A DNA stretch of 64,000 nucleotides from Struthidea cinerea (GCA_013397865.1 VZTI01000412.1:71763-135762); one strand, 5' to 3'; shown: positions 1-13,039, counted from the stretch's first letter. Translations and numbers: made by a program. The notes: generated by a model not told the origin, from the sequence alone.

Positions 1-3000
1 TTGCCTTGCCTTCAACTTGATGCCTCTCCTAACATCCTCACCTCTGTTCCTTTTCTCTAAGCCTCCTTCACTTTTTTGCCCAAGCAACTTTTACATGCAT
101 CAAACAATATTCAATGTTTACATGTCCAATTCCTCAGCATCTTGCATTCCCTGGCCCCTCAGCTATGAGCTTCTGAATCCCTCTTCCCTGTTAAGAAGAG
201 GCTGAGGACTGAAAACTTGGAGCCCAGCATGTGCCTGAGGTGTAGTCAATTCCACATGCTAAATGAAGCTGGATGGAATAAAAAGACAATATAACCCAGC
301 TTGCAAATGAACTCTGGGAATGGGGAAAAAGATTTGAGGTCCACAAAACTGCCAAAGAGGGAACAGAGAAACCATCTCTCTGTACCTGTCCTAAACTACA
401 GGCTGGTGAGGAGGCCCACTCCTCCTCATGTCAGCCATTTCACTTCTGCAGACACATAAAAGAAAACAAGACAGTATTAGAGAGTAAAGCAGACAAGCAA
501 ACCTTTCAAATTGCCATTTTGCCTCTGCTAGAAGAGTTCTGTGGCCCAAGGGTGCTAATTCCCATGTGCAGCTTGCTCAAGGTGAAATAGAACTTCTCAA
601 TAGAACTTCCACAAAAACATTCTACTAAAGTAAGTATATACACAATCTACCAGATTTGGAGTCTGTCAGCAGTGAAAGCATTCCCAAATGTTTCATTGGC
701 TCTATACCTAATAGAAACAAAGCTAAGAAATGATCATGACTTGCAAGTCAGCTAGATTAACACATCTCAGTTAGCTTTGTCACTGCCACTCTTGACTGAG
801 CCACCAAAGCTCAACAGAGAGAATCAAGGACAGGAGACACATCTATGGCTACAATCTTCCTCTCCAGCAGACAAACGACAACACTGACAAGTCCCACTTT
901 GAAAATGCTCTAATGTACAATATTGTATGAGTTAATCCTATCTGACACATGGATTTCATCTGCAATGTCCTTTTTCCATCCCCCAGACGATAGACAGCTA
1001 AAAATCTATTCACCAGTGGAGCTGTAATGACAAACTGTCCTCTCAGAAGCTCTGAGTTTCTCTGACATGGTTCCAAAAATAATTAGCAAAGTGCATACAA
1101 AAGTACTACCGATTAGTAAACAAAAACCCGCACAACAATGTCCATCCTAAATTAAATATCCAAAGTCTCAGGATTAAAAATTCTTTCAATATTATTTTCC
1201 AGCTGCACCATGTATCACACTTTTCTAATTTATCAATTGGGTAAGGTCAAATTCTAGCTGTGCCTACCTTCTATCTGATATCAAAATACTTCATTCATAT
1301 TATAAAGTGCAATATCCCGATAACATTTTCCAGTTTGTGATTTTGAACCCACCTCAGGTTATGCTGCTGCCAAATCATCACCATTTCAACTTCCAGTAAC
1401 AATGTACAAGACACAATTGTCTCTCCATAAAAATCTCCTAAAACACCATCACTTGATCAAACTACCTCAAAGAGTTTCGGCCCTATTCTTGCCTAAATTT
1501 TTTTTTTTTAATCTGTATTTCTTTCAAAAGATTATGTGTCCTTGTTGAGTCCTAGTACAGATGGATGACGAAAATATAGATGAAACAAAACATGAACCAA
1601 AATGGCAAAAGTTAAATGAAATGCAGATTAATTTCCTTTATAAATTGAGAAACCTTATTGCATGAAAACTGCCATAAGGCCACTTACAATGAAGCCACAC
1701 AAGATACAGACAGAGCAATCTAGGATGTGGATACACACACTATTATCTGCTCTGTGTTACTTGCACATCCACGTATGTAAAGATCTACTGACCATTAATG
1801 CAAAATACATTATTTCTTCCATGTAGAGGGAAAAAACCCAAAACAAACAAAAAAAGCCTTCCATATTCTTCTACCCTTTAGGATGCTGAAAAATGCATGC
1901 TGTATATTCATTTCTATTTTACTGTACAGCAGCACGCTCACACATCCCTTCTCTACTTAAAGTTTATCCAAATTATGCAGTAATTAAACAAAATTTGAAT
2001 TCTGAGTTAATATACTCTTATGAATAATAATTTTAATTCACACTTAATTTATTTTGAATGTGAATTTTAACTTAATTGAATTTTTAATTTGAATAACAAT
2101 GTCTACATAGGAATTCAAAGCAGTCTAACAAATCACTATAATTTCAATTCATCAGCACAAACTCTGAGAAAAGGAGAGCTTGGTGCAAGAAGGTGTGGGG
2201 GAATGCATTAAGCAAATGAACTGTATATGCTGCTTAATTAAAATAAGGTTGTGCCCATTTAGTTCTGCAGTGCAGAACTTGGTGTCCATATGAAAAATCA
2301 GATATTTAATTACAGTTGGCATTTCAGAACCTCCTGCTGGTTGCTATTTTCTTGCTCAAAGAGTGACCTCATTCCTAAACTTGTCACTGGGAGAACTCTG
2401 TTACAAACTGCAAACAAGCTTCTATTTGTGGAGTGGATCACTAAAACTTCATTGTTTAAAACATTTAAACAATATATGGAAACCTTAATGGAATGTGCTG
2501 CTTCCAATTTAAAAAACAGTCACTTGGATTACTGTGTTGTGGTAATTGGAATGAAAAGTTTCTGAATTTTGTTCTGGTTTTGCATAGACAACTTATATTC
2601 GAAACTCATTAATTTAAATGGAAGTACCACACAAATATCATTTAAAACACCTGCCACTTTTCCAGTTGTGGATTCATAACTCAATTCAACTCAAAAATGG
2701 GTATCGCCCACCTGCAAAATACTAGATTCTATTGACATTGTGCTTATTGACCACATCTGTCATAACATAAGTGATATTTCCATTTCTTTCTCTTAAAAAA
2801 GAGGAAATAGAGCAATATAGAATGTGCTGATGAAAGACACTGGATATACTCTATGATATCACTGAGATAGTTTAACTACAGCATTTGCCATGACAAGACA
2901 CTGCCCATGTCTCACCAGAACAGATTTTCAGAAAATTTTTTAAAAAATTAAATAAATCCTCCAAAACCATACACACCAAATTTAAAAGTGCTCATCCAAA

Positions 3001-3930
3001 TTTTCCTCCAAAATCCCATCAACTAAAGTTTCATGTAAACATAACTCCTGAAATATTTTTCTTCTCTTTATTTAAAGAGAGGAATTACTGGCATGTCTCC
3101 CTTAGGATGAGGCATTGTGTAAGTCACGTATTTCTTTGGTAGTACCCTTTGTATTTACAGAGATCATGCAAAAGCCATTTTTCCCTGAGTGTTCACAGAA
3201 AACAACATACTAGTTCCTGGCTTGTAGCTTCTGAATTCCACCTTCTTGGAAAATTTCATCTCAAAGTGTTGTCTCTCTCCCTCCTGCCAGGGACAATCTC
3301 ATTCTCTCTTTTTAACATCTACCTGATTTTTTCCTCAGCTTTTGGTTTGCATCCTTTTCTTGAAGACAACATGCTTTGTCTTCACACAGCAAGATGTACA
3401 GCTGCAACCAGTAAATCCCCAGGTCCCAGCTATGCTAGGTCAAACCCCTCTATGCACAGGCTTCCACAAGTCTTAGCATGCATTGCCTTGGGCAGCAATT
3501 ATCAATTACTAGACTGTTTGGTCAGCGAAGAATTATTTAATGGTTCCTTCTGTTCAAGACAGTCAGTACACCATACTCTTTAGGAGGCCTATCAATAAAA
3601 ATGGAAGACTTAGGTGAAGGCAGCAATTAGCGCCATTCAGTCTAATGCTGAAAGTACAGAAAATACTTGCAAAAAAAAGAATTAAAAGGAAATTTGAAAG
3701 AAAACTAAACACAGAATGTATAATGTTCAGTTATGCTACTCACAGAAACACAATGGAGGCAAATTACCCATTAGCTTTTCTGACCTTGCTAACATTTGCG
3801 CTATATGGCAGTAGCTACCTAATCATAACTACCTTTATTTTTGAAACACAAAGAAATCTGAATTCTCAGCTAATAGTGTAACGAGTTCTCACACTGCCCA
3901 GTATCTGCATTCCATCTTATTGTACCTTAC
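1..3930 (-). other. GAS2: GAS2 intron downstream of the first coding exon (partial)
   Basis: This AT-rich stretch lies 3' (on the - strand) of the GAS2 N-terminal coding exon and must begin with its intron, because a consensus donor reads GTAAGG from position 3,930 leftwards. I looked on the - strand for the next GAS2 coding block (the calponin-homology segment beginning with a GKE-type junction) and did not find it. The intron therefore probably runs past the left edge. The only local texture I see is a very AT-rich patch around 2,000-2,110. Open frames here are short and carry no recognisable domain. Confidence 0.7.
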
Positions 3931-4072
3931 CCAGTAGGTTTGTGAGCCACAGGGCCAAATCCTCTTTCATTGGCAGCAAGTTGGCCTCGTGTCTACTTGC
4001 AAGCCATTGGCTGTATTGATGCATGTCGGAGAGGCCAGGCCCACGTGCCTTCGGGCTCAGGGCAGTGCACAT
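3931..4072 (-). CDS. GAS2: GAS2 first coding exon (growth arrest-specific protein 2, N terminus only)
   Basis: GAS2 is a cytoskeletal linker that binds actin through a calponin-homology (CH) domain and microtubules through a C-terminal GAR domain. It is a growth-arrest and apoptosis-associated caspase substrate. Read on the - strand from the ATG at 4,072-4,070, this exon encodes 47 residues starting MCTALSPKARGPGLSD and continuing MHQYSQWLASRHEANLLPM, then KEDLALWLTNLL, which leads into the CH domain. This matches the vertebrate GAS2 N terminus nearly residue for residue. Compared with the human protein as I remember it (KVRSGPG), the bird reads KARGPG, one residue shorter. The exon is 142 nt and ends in phase 1 (CTG G, then GTAAGG), so the next exon should supply the rest of a Gly codon and then Lys-Glu. 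Position -3 of the start is G. The remaining exons (most of CH, and GAR) are outside the window. I regard the identity as near certain. Confidence 0.95.
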
Positions 4073-4092
4073 TGCTTATCCGCTTGTTGTAC
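4073..4092 (-). other. GAS2: GAS2 5' UTR part of the first coding exon, with inferred splice acceptor
   Basis: Upstream of the GAS2 ATG on the - strand there are 20 nt before an AG preceded by TATATAATTAAAC. This is the nearest plausible acceptor, and it would make the exon 3,931-4,092. The pyrimidine tract is weak, and 21 bp further upstream the sequence runs into a 60-N gap, so the true acceptor or more of the 5' UTR could be hidden in the gap. A spliced noncoding first exon is expected, because vertebrate GAS2 transcripts start well upstream of the coding exon. Confidence 0.55.
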
Positions 4093-4113
4093 CTGTTTAA
4101 TTATATATTTAAA

Positions 4114-4173
4114 NNNNNNNNNNNNNNNNNNNNNNNNNNNNNNNNNNNNNNNNNNNNNNNNNNNNNNNNNNNN
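4114..4173. other. Assembly gap (60 N)
   Basis: Sixty ambiguous bases flanked on the right by a poly-A run of about 11 and on the left by ATATATTTAAA. A simple or homopolymeric repeat probably caused the break. It lies only 21 bp from the inferred GAS2 exon boundary. Confidence 0.99.
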
Positions 4174-4243
4174 AAAAAAAAAAAGATAAGAAAGCTCTTC
4201 ATTATACCAAATAAAGTCTCATGTGCTCAATTTTTAGAATTGT

Positions 4244-4290
4244 AGAAGATAATCCCATCCAGAAGATAATCCCATCCAGAAGATAATCCC
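4244..4290. repeat. 17-bp tandem repeat, about 2.7 copies
   Basis: AGAAGATAATCCCATCC occurs at 4,244-4,260 and 4,261-4,277, followed by a partial third copy from 4,278. It abuts the 5' side of the CR1 fragment that follows and may have grown from that fragment's own sequence (ATCCCCATCTCTGG). Confidence 0.9.
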
Positions 4291-4437
4291 CATCTCTGGA
4301 AGTGTTCAAGGCCAGGTCGTACAGGTCTTTGAGCAACCTGGTCCAGTGGAACGTGTCTCTGCCACGGCAGAGGGAGGGGTTGGAATCAGGTGTCTTTAAG
4401 GTCCCTTCCAACCCAAACCATTCTGTGATTCAATAAC
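4278..4437 (+). mobile_element. CR1 LINE fragment, 3' end
   Basis: The stretch CCATCTCTGGAAGTGTTCAAGGCCAGG, in short pieces, followed by GAGCAACCTGGTCCAGTGG and ending AAGGTCCCTTCCAACCCAAA, CCATTCTGTGATTC, is the characteristic 3' terminus of avian CR1 retrotransposons. The element is heavily 5'-truncated, which is normal for CR1, and lies inside the presumed GAS2 5' intron in the orientation opposite to GAS2. It cannot mobilise on its own because no reverse-transcriptase frame is present. Confidence 0.93.
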
Positions 4438-6413
4438 AACAGCAGTAATTATGATTCTAAGAAATCAGATATCAGACAAACAGATGCGGATCTAACACAT
4501 GGTTGCAAACATCAGTGACTGAAGCTTTGTTTTGTTAATGGATTTTTTTTGCAAGTGATTAAATCATACAGATAAATGTTAACTTCATTTGTACTCACCA
4601 AGCTACATGTTGCCAACAAAACCAAATATTCTGCAAGGAATGATTAAAATCAAATCAAAATAAACATTTCACACAAAGCTAATAACTCACTGTGGTGCTT
4701 GACCCAATACCCATTCAGATTAATTGGAGAGCTTCAGAGATTTTTGGATCAGGCCCAGAAAAAAACATGGGAACAACCAAATTATGCTCCTACAGCAAAC
4801 TTATTAACAATTAATAAATGTTGTAACCAAATGGAAACAGTCTATTCTACACCTTCAAAATTATTAAAGAGAAAACTACACCAAATATATTGACTGAATA
4901 GCATTATTTCTTCAGAAAGCAGAACAGCTAGCACTGGTCACTTCCCAAATTCCCCTCTGCTTCAGTGATGACTTACTGAAACTTTAGCTTCAAGTAAGAC
5001 AACTCATCTTTAACACATGATGCATTAAGTGTTGTCACAGGAGCCACTGATGTTAGAACCACTGGACCTATATCTGTGTCTGAAGGGCTAATTCCCCACC
5101 TGCGGCAGAAGGGTGCCAGAGCAAGGTTATTTCTTCCTCTCTGAAAGAAACTTGTAGCAAGGAGCTGAGATACTTCCTTGCCTGGTAGGCTGTAGCCTAC
5201 ATCAGCCAGCAGACACAAGGTCTTGTACAGGTGGCACTAGACAGACATTAAGTGAATGTGAGACCCATAAGGAACAGTCTTTTGCCTATTGTCAGCTGGC
5301 TGAGCCACACCAATTGTAGTAAGACATGTCAACTGGCTTCAGCTTACGATGAACTGCAAACACTTTCTTTCTGGACTTTGCATACCTTTCATAGCAGGTA
5401 AGAGATACTTGTGACTTTAAAAACAACAGCAGAAAAAAAGAACAATTTGTTATACTATCTATTAGGGCCTGAATAATGAGATTACTGAAGAAAATTTGTT
5501 TGTCAAAAAAGGAAAATATTTACTACATGTAAAAAAAAATTGCCTTTCCATAAAATTGTGCTGTAACTGACCTTTCCAAATGTATGTAATGGTATTTGGG
5601 ATACTTTAATACTTATATTAAAATACTCCAGCATTTTTTAACCCTACTCTGTGTAACTAAACTCCATGTTTGCAAAAAGATCTGCTTAAGCTCTTGTTAA
5701 CAGTACCTCACCCCAAGTCCTGAAGTTTAGCTTGCCCTTGAGATAGGCACAGCTTTCACTACAAATATACTTCTTCGTGAAATTAGACAATTTTTTTCAG
5801 TTGGGGAGAGGCAAAAATATACATTAAAAAGATTTATTCACTTGTATAAACATATATTTCTGAATTATGAGTAGATTTTACATTTTTCTAACCAAAAAAA
5901 ATCCTTATGTATCAAAGTTTCTTCGAAAGCAGAGGAGTTTAAGGCAGACTTAAGTACATAACTTCTGCACAGCTCTGTTGTGAAACTGACTTTGTAAAAA
6001 TGTCAGCTTGGATTTATGGCTTCCTGGTTAATTAAATTCAAATCATACCTGTTCATTTAGGGCAGGCTGCAAGGGAGGGGAGGGAGAAGACTTGGACTGT
6101 TAGCTCTGCAAAAATCAATCTGGAACGTCACTCTCAAAATAGATTGATTCAGACTAGAAGCTACCAACAGCTAAGGAATTTCAATGACAGTATATTTAAA
6201 GTTTCTCCAAGTCACTCAGAACCACATAAATTAGTCTGTCAAATCACTGCTTCATTTTGGATAGAAACAGAGGCAAGACAGATGACTGACACCGGTTGTC
6301 TTCAAAGATTATATGGGAAAAATCAAGTATCTATCATATACTTTCTTTCCAGAAGGAGCCCTCAAATAATTTTGACCAATTTCTGGAGTCTATAACTTGC
6401 ACTGATACACTGA

Positions 6414-6457
6414 GAGCCAGAACTAAAATTAGTTTGAGCCAGAACTAAAGTTAGTTT
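6414..6457. repeat. 22-bp tandem duplication
   Basis: GAGCCAGAACTAAAATTAGTTT at 6,414-6,435 (22 nt, quoted here by its ends GAGCCAG and AGTTT) is followed directly at 6,436-6,457 by a copy differing at one base (AAAG for AAAA). It looks like a recent slippage or duplication event in noncoding DNA. Confidence 0.93.
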
Positions 6458-6502
6458 GTTCTCTTGAATTACCTCTGAAATGACAGCAGTAAAATGCAAT
6501 TT

Positions 6503-6540
6503 AAAAAAAAAAAAAAAAAAGAGAGAGAGACAGAGAGAGT
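6503..6540. repeat. Poly-A (18) followed by a GA-rich microsatellite
   Basis: Eighteen consecutive A residues run into an imperfect (GA)n tract interrupted by one C. The tract is likely polymorphic in length and prone to assembly error. Confidence 0.95.
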
Positions 6541-6659
6541 GTGTTGTTATTCTTGAGTGTATGTATCTAAATATTTAGGAAAATCCTGCAATTTATTTAT
6601 CTTTACATACAGACTGGAAAAAAACAACAGAAAGAGCAGAACTACTTTACTAAAGGAAC

Positions 6660-6778
6660 CTGTTAGACCCTGCACCTCTGCACTGGGAATAATTTCCCAG
6701 TTCATACATGCTTTGTGGAGGGGGTTAGACTGGATGACCCCTGGAGGTCCCTTCCAACCTAAATTTATTCTGTAATTT
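6660..6778 (+). mobile_element. CR1 LINE fragment, 3' end
   Basis: The core GGGGTTAGACTGGATGACC followed by CCTGGAGGTCCCTTCCAACC and a degenerate TTTATTCTGTAATTTTAT is the CR1 3' end. The terminal octamer repeat has decayed, so this copy looks older than the one at 4.3 kb. It is 5'-truncated and noncoding. Confidence 0.88.
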
Positions 6779-9700
6779 TATATTTCAAGGATGCACAGAG
6801 CAATATTAATCATGAAACCCTACGCAGGGTCTGCCCTGCTAGAAGGGTAAAAATTGGCACACACACTGAGCTGTGTTGTGTCAAGAAGAAAACAACAGGC
6901 AATACCCTTTTCTTTCACCCTACTTCATCACTTCCAAGACCATGTATATGAAGTGCCCTATGGGAATCTGGGGCTAATTAATCACCAACATTATGATATG
7001 CCTGACAGTCAGCCAGATACAATACAGGCTGCTGACACTGGTGAGGCTGAAGTAATTCTATGGTCTCAAAGCTACATTTCTTTAAGACATGAGAAAACAG
7101 AAGGAAGGCTTCTTAAACAGCTACACAGAAGCAGTCTGGGTTTCCCCATCAGCACATGGAAGAAGCACTGCAGTCCATTTACACTTCAGGCCTGTTTCTG
7201 TGGAAATGCAGAGTTGAGAATTGGGGGAATAGGGATGTTATTTCAGTTTGTCTCTAAAATACAGTGTTGTCCTTAAGTATATTTCATACTGACCTAACTC
7301 AGCAATCAGACTGTGTAAAGTCCTCAAGAAACTTTTGAGACTCATTCAGGGAAGAAAAGTGGGAGAACAAAGATTTTGAAGGATGCAAGGGGGCTTCAGT
7401 TTCGTAGTAACTGTGGTAGTAAGGAGAAAAAAGAGAGATAAGAAGGGTATTCTGAGTTTACGGCAGTTTCCATAAGATGCATTCTCAGGAGAAACTGGAA
7501 AGATGACAAAACCCAGACAGGCAGGTGACAAAAGTCTCTAGAAGGTGAAAATGATTCAGGCATCTCTATATTAGGACTAGGTCTGCTTGCAATAGTAACC
7601 CTGAATTAAAATAGTGTATGCACTAATTTGTGAAGTGGGCATGCAAAGTGAGGACCGGGGAATGAGAGAGTTAAAACTGATGAAGAGCCTGAAGAACTAC
7701 AGAAAAATCACATAAAATCCAGCCTTACCTCTGCGTAAGTTTTCTTTGATTTCATTTCCAAAAAAACCCCAAATTTTTCACTTCCCACTACTTCTCTGAA
7801 AACCTGCCCTACAGTTAAGTAAAATCCACAAAATTGCTACCGTGGATTTTTAAAATTAATTATTAAAAAATTAAAACTCAGCTTTCAAGGAGCAGAGTAT
7901 CTCCTGCCGCAAACTCTACAAGTGATACTAGAGGTCAGTTATCAAACTGCAAGCATCAGAAACTGCTCTGAATTATTCTTCATGCAAACAACACTGATCG
8001 CTACTGAAGTAGTTAAGTTTAACTTAAGCCTTCACAATACTTCACTACTGAAGTACCCAAGTTTCATTAAAATGTTCATCTACCTCAGCAATTGTACTAG
8101 CACATACATATTTGAACTTCATCACATACTAGCTGGGATCCATGAAGAAGCCGAAATGAGATAGTTTGTGAAGGTGACAGCAACGGAGTCCTGAGCTCCT
8201 TCAAGATCTGTTTGAAGATTCTTCCTGTGGTGAAGGCCAGGCCCTTGTTTCATCACTCAGATACCTTCAAATCTCTTCCTTAAAATGTCTTAATATATTT
8301 ATTTTTTAGTGAACTGAAGAAAAGTTTGTTGACAATTTATCGGTGAGGAATTTGGTCAGAGGAATGGACTAACTTGCATCAGAAGTAGACAGCAGCTTTC
8401 AAGAATACATCACCACAGCTGAGGCAAGCCTCTGGCTCCAGCAACTATTTCATCCTTTCCTTTTGGCAGACAAAGTATGAACAAAGTAGCCAAAAAATAT
8501 TGGGTTTCCTAATCTCAGTACTCTCTAACAGCAACATCAAATCATCATATATACAGCTGTTTAAAACTAGCCAACACAAACATGTCAAATATTTTATAGA
8601 ATGTTACACTTCTCTATAAACTGTTGAGGCTGACGTGATATGCAGAAGCATTTTCAAAACTTACCTCTAAATGCTTTAAAGCAACTGCTTCCCCCTACTA
8701 TTCAGAACGTAGATGAAGAACAGTCTTTGACTACTTTTCATCCTGCTTTGTTACAGGTCATATTCATGTGGCACAACCCTTTTTTCGACCTCTCTCAATA
8801 AGAGGATGACATCTCAAATTCCTAGACTTATTGTCTAGATGAAGAATTCAGTGTGGGATGGTTTACAGTACACCCAGAGAAGCGTATCAGATTCAACACA
8901 CTAAAAGGTCCCATTTCTCTCTGCTTGCTCCTCCTGAACAGTGAAGTTCTTATTTTGCTTTACAGTAGTGCATTTAGTTATCTGTGTATTGCAGTTCACT
9001 GCTTGTATTTTGCCAGCAGTGTAACCTTACACTATCTGATGATTGTTATCAGTGATCATCAGGTGAAAGCAATGAGAATCAAACAAGTGATCTTCTGCAT
9101 TTCTACTGGCTTTTGTTGGGGTTAACTGGTAGAAAAAAAGGAATCAAGAATGATACACTGTACTCAAAACACACAGGAGGCAAAGACTGTTTAATCTAGA
9201 AAGTAAAACTGGATGCACAATGAAGCACTCACAATTGCAGATCCCCAGATTCAATTCCCTTTCCTATTCCAACCAACCTCCTTACCTGTAAAATTGTGAT
9301 AATTTTCTTCAACCAAGTATAAAAAGGGAGGAAAAAATATTCTGTATAGGAAGAATATATATATAAAAGCTTGCATGTATGCATAGATATACATACAAAG
9401 AAAATACATGTGCTCCACCCTGCTAGGTAATCATATAAACCAGTAAGTTTTTAGTCCAAATTACCCATCCAATTCCAGCATACATGCATAACATCTTATA
9501 CTGAGCAGCTGCTGGCTATGCAGTGCTCTCTGTACCACATGAGTTTCATTGTTGCTTCAACCTGGTTCCCAATTACAACATGTGGATTAATTCTCAAATG
9601 AAAGGAGGCTTGAACCATTTCTTTCAGCTTGCTCCTACATACAATCCTTCCAGGTCAGGAACAAAGAAATCTTGCTGAGTCACTTGCTCTTCATGACTTG

Positions 9701-11029
9701 GCTTAAGAATTAGTGTAGATGTTAAGTATCCCATGAAAGAAGCATTTTTCTTTGTATTCAGTTAGAAGAGAATAAAAATAAGTTAAAACTGTCTATGGAG
9801 GGAAAAAATACATCATAAAGCTAATGCAGAACTCCCTACAGGGATTAATCAAATCACCTCTGATGCAAAGGTCCTACACGATGCGCCCTTTGCACCATAA
9901 CAGCTTGACTGGGACACCGCACAGACATCAGTTTTGGCCCACCCAGGCACTATTGCCTAGCAGGCAAGTTCATTGACTGGCTCTGCACGGTTGGCAGCCA
10001 AACCAGAGTTATCCAGGACTGAAGATCTGCACATATGCCGGTTCAGTGGCCTAGTTGCTCTACAAAGCTGGAACAACTGGAACAGAAGATGGCGTAACTC
10101 TGCCTCGGACCCTGGGTTCAAACAGTCCTCTTCATAAAATCTTCATAGGATTAAATATGCAGGCTTTAAGCTTGTGCAATAAGATCTGTTATAATATGAC
10201 TGAGGAAGCATACTAGCCACCAGTTGTAGAAGAAACTAAACATCATCCACACAACTGTGCAACTGCTTTACTGTCAGTGATAGAGGGAACAGACAGCAAC
10301 TTAGACAAGAGCAGCAAGACTTTTTCTGAAGGAACTGGAACTTGAGCACTAGACTGTACATTGGCTTTGACAGAAGGGTATCAGCTATAAATGCAGACAA
10401 TCTCCTGCTGTCTTAAAGAGAAGGTAATGCTATTGGAAAGCAGCCAGCCTGGAAGGAGAGGAGACAGAGGATCAAAAGCCAGAACAGAGCTCATGAGTGT
10501 ATCTGGCAAGGGTCTCTGCTGGATCTCCCTGCTAGTTCTAATCACCTCAAACAGATGGAAAAGAACAGAACTTTTGAAACTTTTACTAGAGTTTAAGTGG
10601 ACTGCGTGAAGCATTCACTTACTGTAACGGCAAGTTGGGTGCAAAAAAAGGCTTAAGATTCAATGTTCATAAACAGATTAGGTTGCAGAACGAAATGCAT
10701 AATTGTGCAAGTAGAAAGGAAGCTGCCCACAATTTGGGACCCATATTACAATCACCACCTTCACATTATCAAGTGCCAGTTTTATAGACAGCACAACCAA
10801 GGATAAACACACTCGCATTTTAAAACTTACTTCAGTTTTCCTGTCTCAGTGTTGACATATTTTTCAGATTTGGAGAGTATAACATCAGTTCACAGACTAA
10901 AGGCTGCTCTTGTTTTTCCACCCCCTCAGCCATATATATACATCTGTGTATACACACACATATATGCAGAAAGAGGGAAAAAAGATATATGAATGCCTTC
11001 CTTTGAGACCCACAAAAATAACTAAAAAA

Positions 11030-11165
11030 TTTTGATTTTTTTTAATGTCAGGAAACTGTTCCCTACGGTAAGATCTGCTAGACAGTGGAATGACTTTCCC
11101 AAATGAAAATGTGAAAGCTCCCTTTCTTGAAATCCTAAAAATGGACTAAAAGAAGCAGTAAGAAA
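11030..11165 (+). mobile_element. Old CR1 LINE fragment (diverged subfamily)
   Basis: The stretch GGAAACTGTTCCCTACGGTA, then GACAGTGGAATGACTTTCCC, then a CTCCCTTTCTTGAAATCCT block and AAAATGGACTAAA follows the order of the CR1 3' segment (a GACAGTGGAAT block, a CTCC-CTTGGA block, then ACTGGA). The match is by memory of the family and is diverged, consistent with an old copy. No coding capacity remains. Confidence 0.55.
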
Positions 11166-13039
11166 AAAACCAGAGACTTGCCACTCACTGTTAGATGTTA
11201 CTTAGTCAATCTTTACCACCTGCAATTTCCAGTTTACTACAGAAGAGTAATCACTCTCATTTTGCTCTTTTACATACATAAAAACAAACACAATCATTTT
11301 TAAAGTCATTCTGCTACTACCTCGCATAGCTCCTCTTCAAGAGCTATTTGCAGAGCTTTCCCTTCTGTAAGAAACAATAGGTCATTCTTGTCTGCAACAT
11401 CCTAAATACATGTACCTTACATGTAATCTTAACTTCGCTCACTACTATAAACAAGCAGATAAAACATAAGCTGACAAATGCAGGAAGCATATCTTTATAA
11501 GGAAATTTAATTTTTCTAGTTTTTTTATTATCCTTATAAACTATACCACAACCAATTTAGCCCAAGGTTTCTGGAGTTTTCCCAGATTAACTTGGAGCGT
11601 AGTGTACATTAGGAGCAGGGGGAGGGGCACTGAAAGGGAACCACCATCTGAAACTCATTAATCAATTAGAATTTTTCATGGCTTACATCAAAATGTGATC
11701 TACACTGATAGAGTAAGTTTTAATCACAAGAAGCCTTTGTCCTTTACATTATGAATATACATGGCAAATGTCTGCAGTACTTAGAGGGGAGGATGGAGAA
11801 CCTGGCACAACAGCTTACCTATACTTTAGACCTGTAAGGCCCTTGGTCTGAGGTCAGACCAAAACAAAGTAAACTGCACTTAAAAATCTGATCTAATCAT
11901 TGGAAATCTAGACATTTTCAGGACTATGCCTAGTAGAAACAATTTTATTGCCTTGATAATGTCTTCCTTACCAGAAGGAAAACAGAAAGCCTTTCTCACA
12001 CGGATGAAAACAAAACTTTAGGAATGTTCAATATATACTTGCTCTTAAAATTATAACTTCTGGAAACTGACCCTGATTCCTAACACTGTCCAAAACCTTT
12101 GAAGTTGATTCCTCTTTGCCTGGCTCTTACTGTATATTTTTCTGCTTGTCTAAGCAAAGTAGCCATTAAAAAATAGTACAAAAGAAGTTTCAACCTCCAC
12201 CAGTTAGAAAAAGAAATACATACTTAAACTGATATATTGCATCTCACAAGGAGTAAAGGTGTCTCTTGCTGCAAGGATACTATGCAGACAATACTACAAG
12301 CTGACTTTCAGTCATCAGCTTTGCTTTTAATTATGATGTTCCATTTCCAACTCTTGTCCTGAAATTAGTGTTAAGTTTAACTGAGGGGTGTAAAGTGGAG
12401 TTGAAGAGGTACTTTGGATAGTAAGTGTGCCAATTTAAATAAGACTGTGGGTAAAATAAATAAAGTGACCAAGTAAGTCAGTAGGATAAAGTAAGTGACA
12501 GCTGGAACTTGAGGATAGTACTGACTCTTCAGCACTTCACCACCTTCATACAGGTTTGACCATGGTTCCATGGTTCCAACAAGGGCAGTATAATCCTGAT
12601 CAGATGGCCTATGGCACCATACAATAAGAATTTAAGAATGTCCTGTTTAGAAACTCCCTATTAAATCACAATCCACATCACAAAACCCATCATAAAACTG
12701 TTACACTTGGCACAGCATCTACTTCGCAATGAAACAAAAAATACATTATTTAATGTACATAGAAAACCAATAATACTTTGTTCATTTTTCATTTCAAAGT
12801 AATGTCAGAAGTATGCTGCAACTGCACTGGGGAGCCTGCAAGGCATCCGTCCTGGTGCCCCAAGAGCTGTACTCCCCTGGGAGCGTGCAGCGACAGCAGG
12901 CTCAGACGACACCATTGCAGCAGGATGCACGTAACAATCCTAGATAGGGAAGACAGTAACCTTCATTCCTTACACGTAGAGCGTTAGTGGAGAAACAGAG
13001 CCTTCTTAAAAGTGAAACTCTATCCTCAGAGATTTGAAT

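Larger units (their letters stand above)
4093..13000 (-). other. GAS2: Presumed GAS2 5' (noncoding) intron
   Basis: This region lies between the GAS2 coding exon and the CpG island at 13-14.4 kb. If that island holds the GAS2 first exon, the whole stretch is its first intron. I see no coding exon here. It contains three CR1 fragments (about 4.3, 6.7 and 11.1 kb), a poly-A/GA microsatellite, a 22-bp tandem duplication and short AT and CA dinucleotide patches near 9.36 and 10.93 kb. Intron status is inferred from gene order, not from visible splice pairs. Confidence 0.5.

Noticed and set aside
3149..3583. 144-codon + strand open frame
   Set aside because: It lies in the GAS2 intron on the opposite strand and has no recognisable domain and no splice or promoter support. 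Length alone is compatible with chance in 64 kb.
6854..7276. 140-codon + strand open frame
   Set aside because: No family resemblance and no supporting signals; probably chance within the presumed intron.
10090..10135. B-box-like GGGTTCAAACAG suggesting a tRNA or tRNA-derived SINE
   Set aside because: No A box or acceptor-stem pairing upstream, and the flanks match no SINE that I know.
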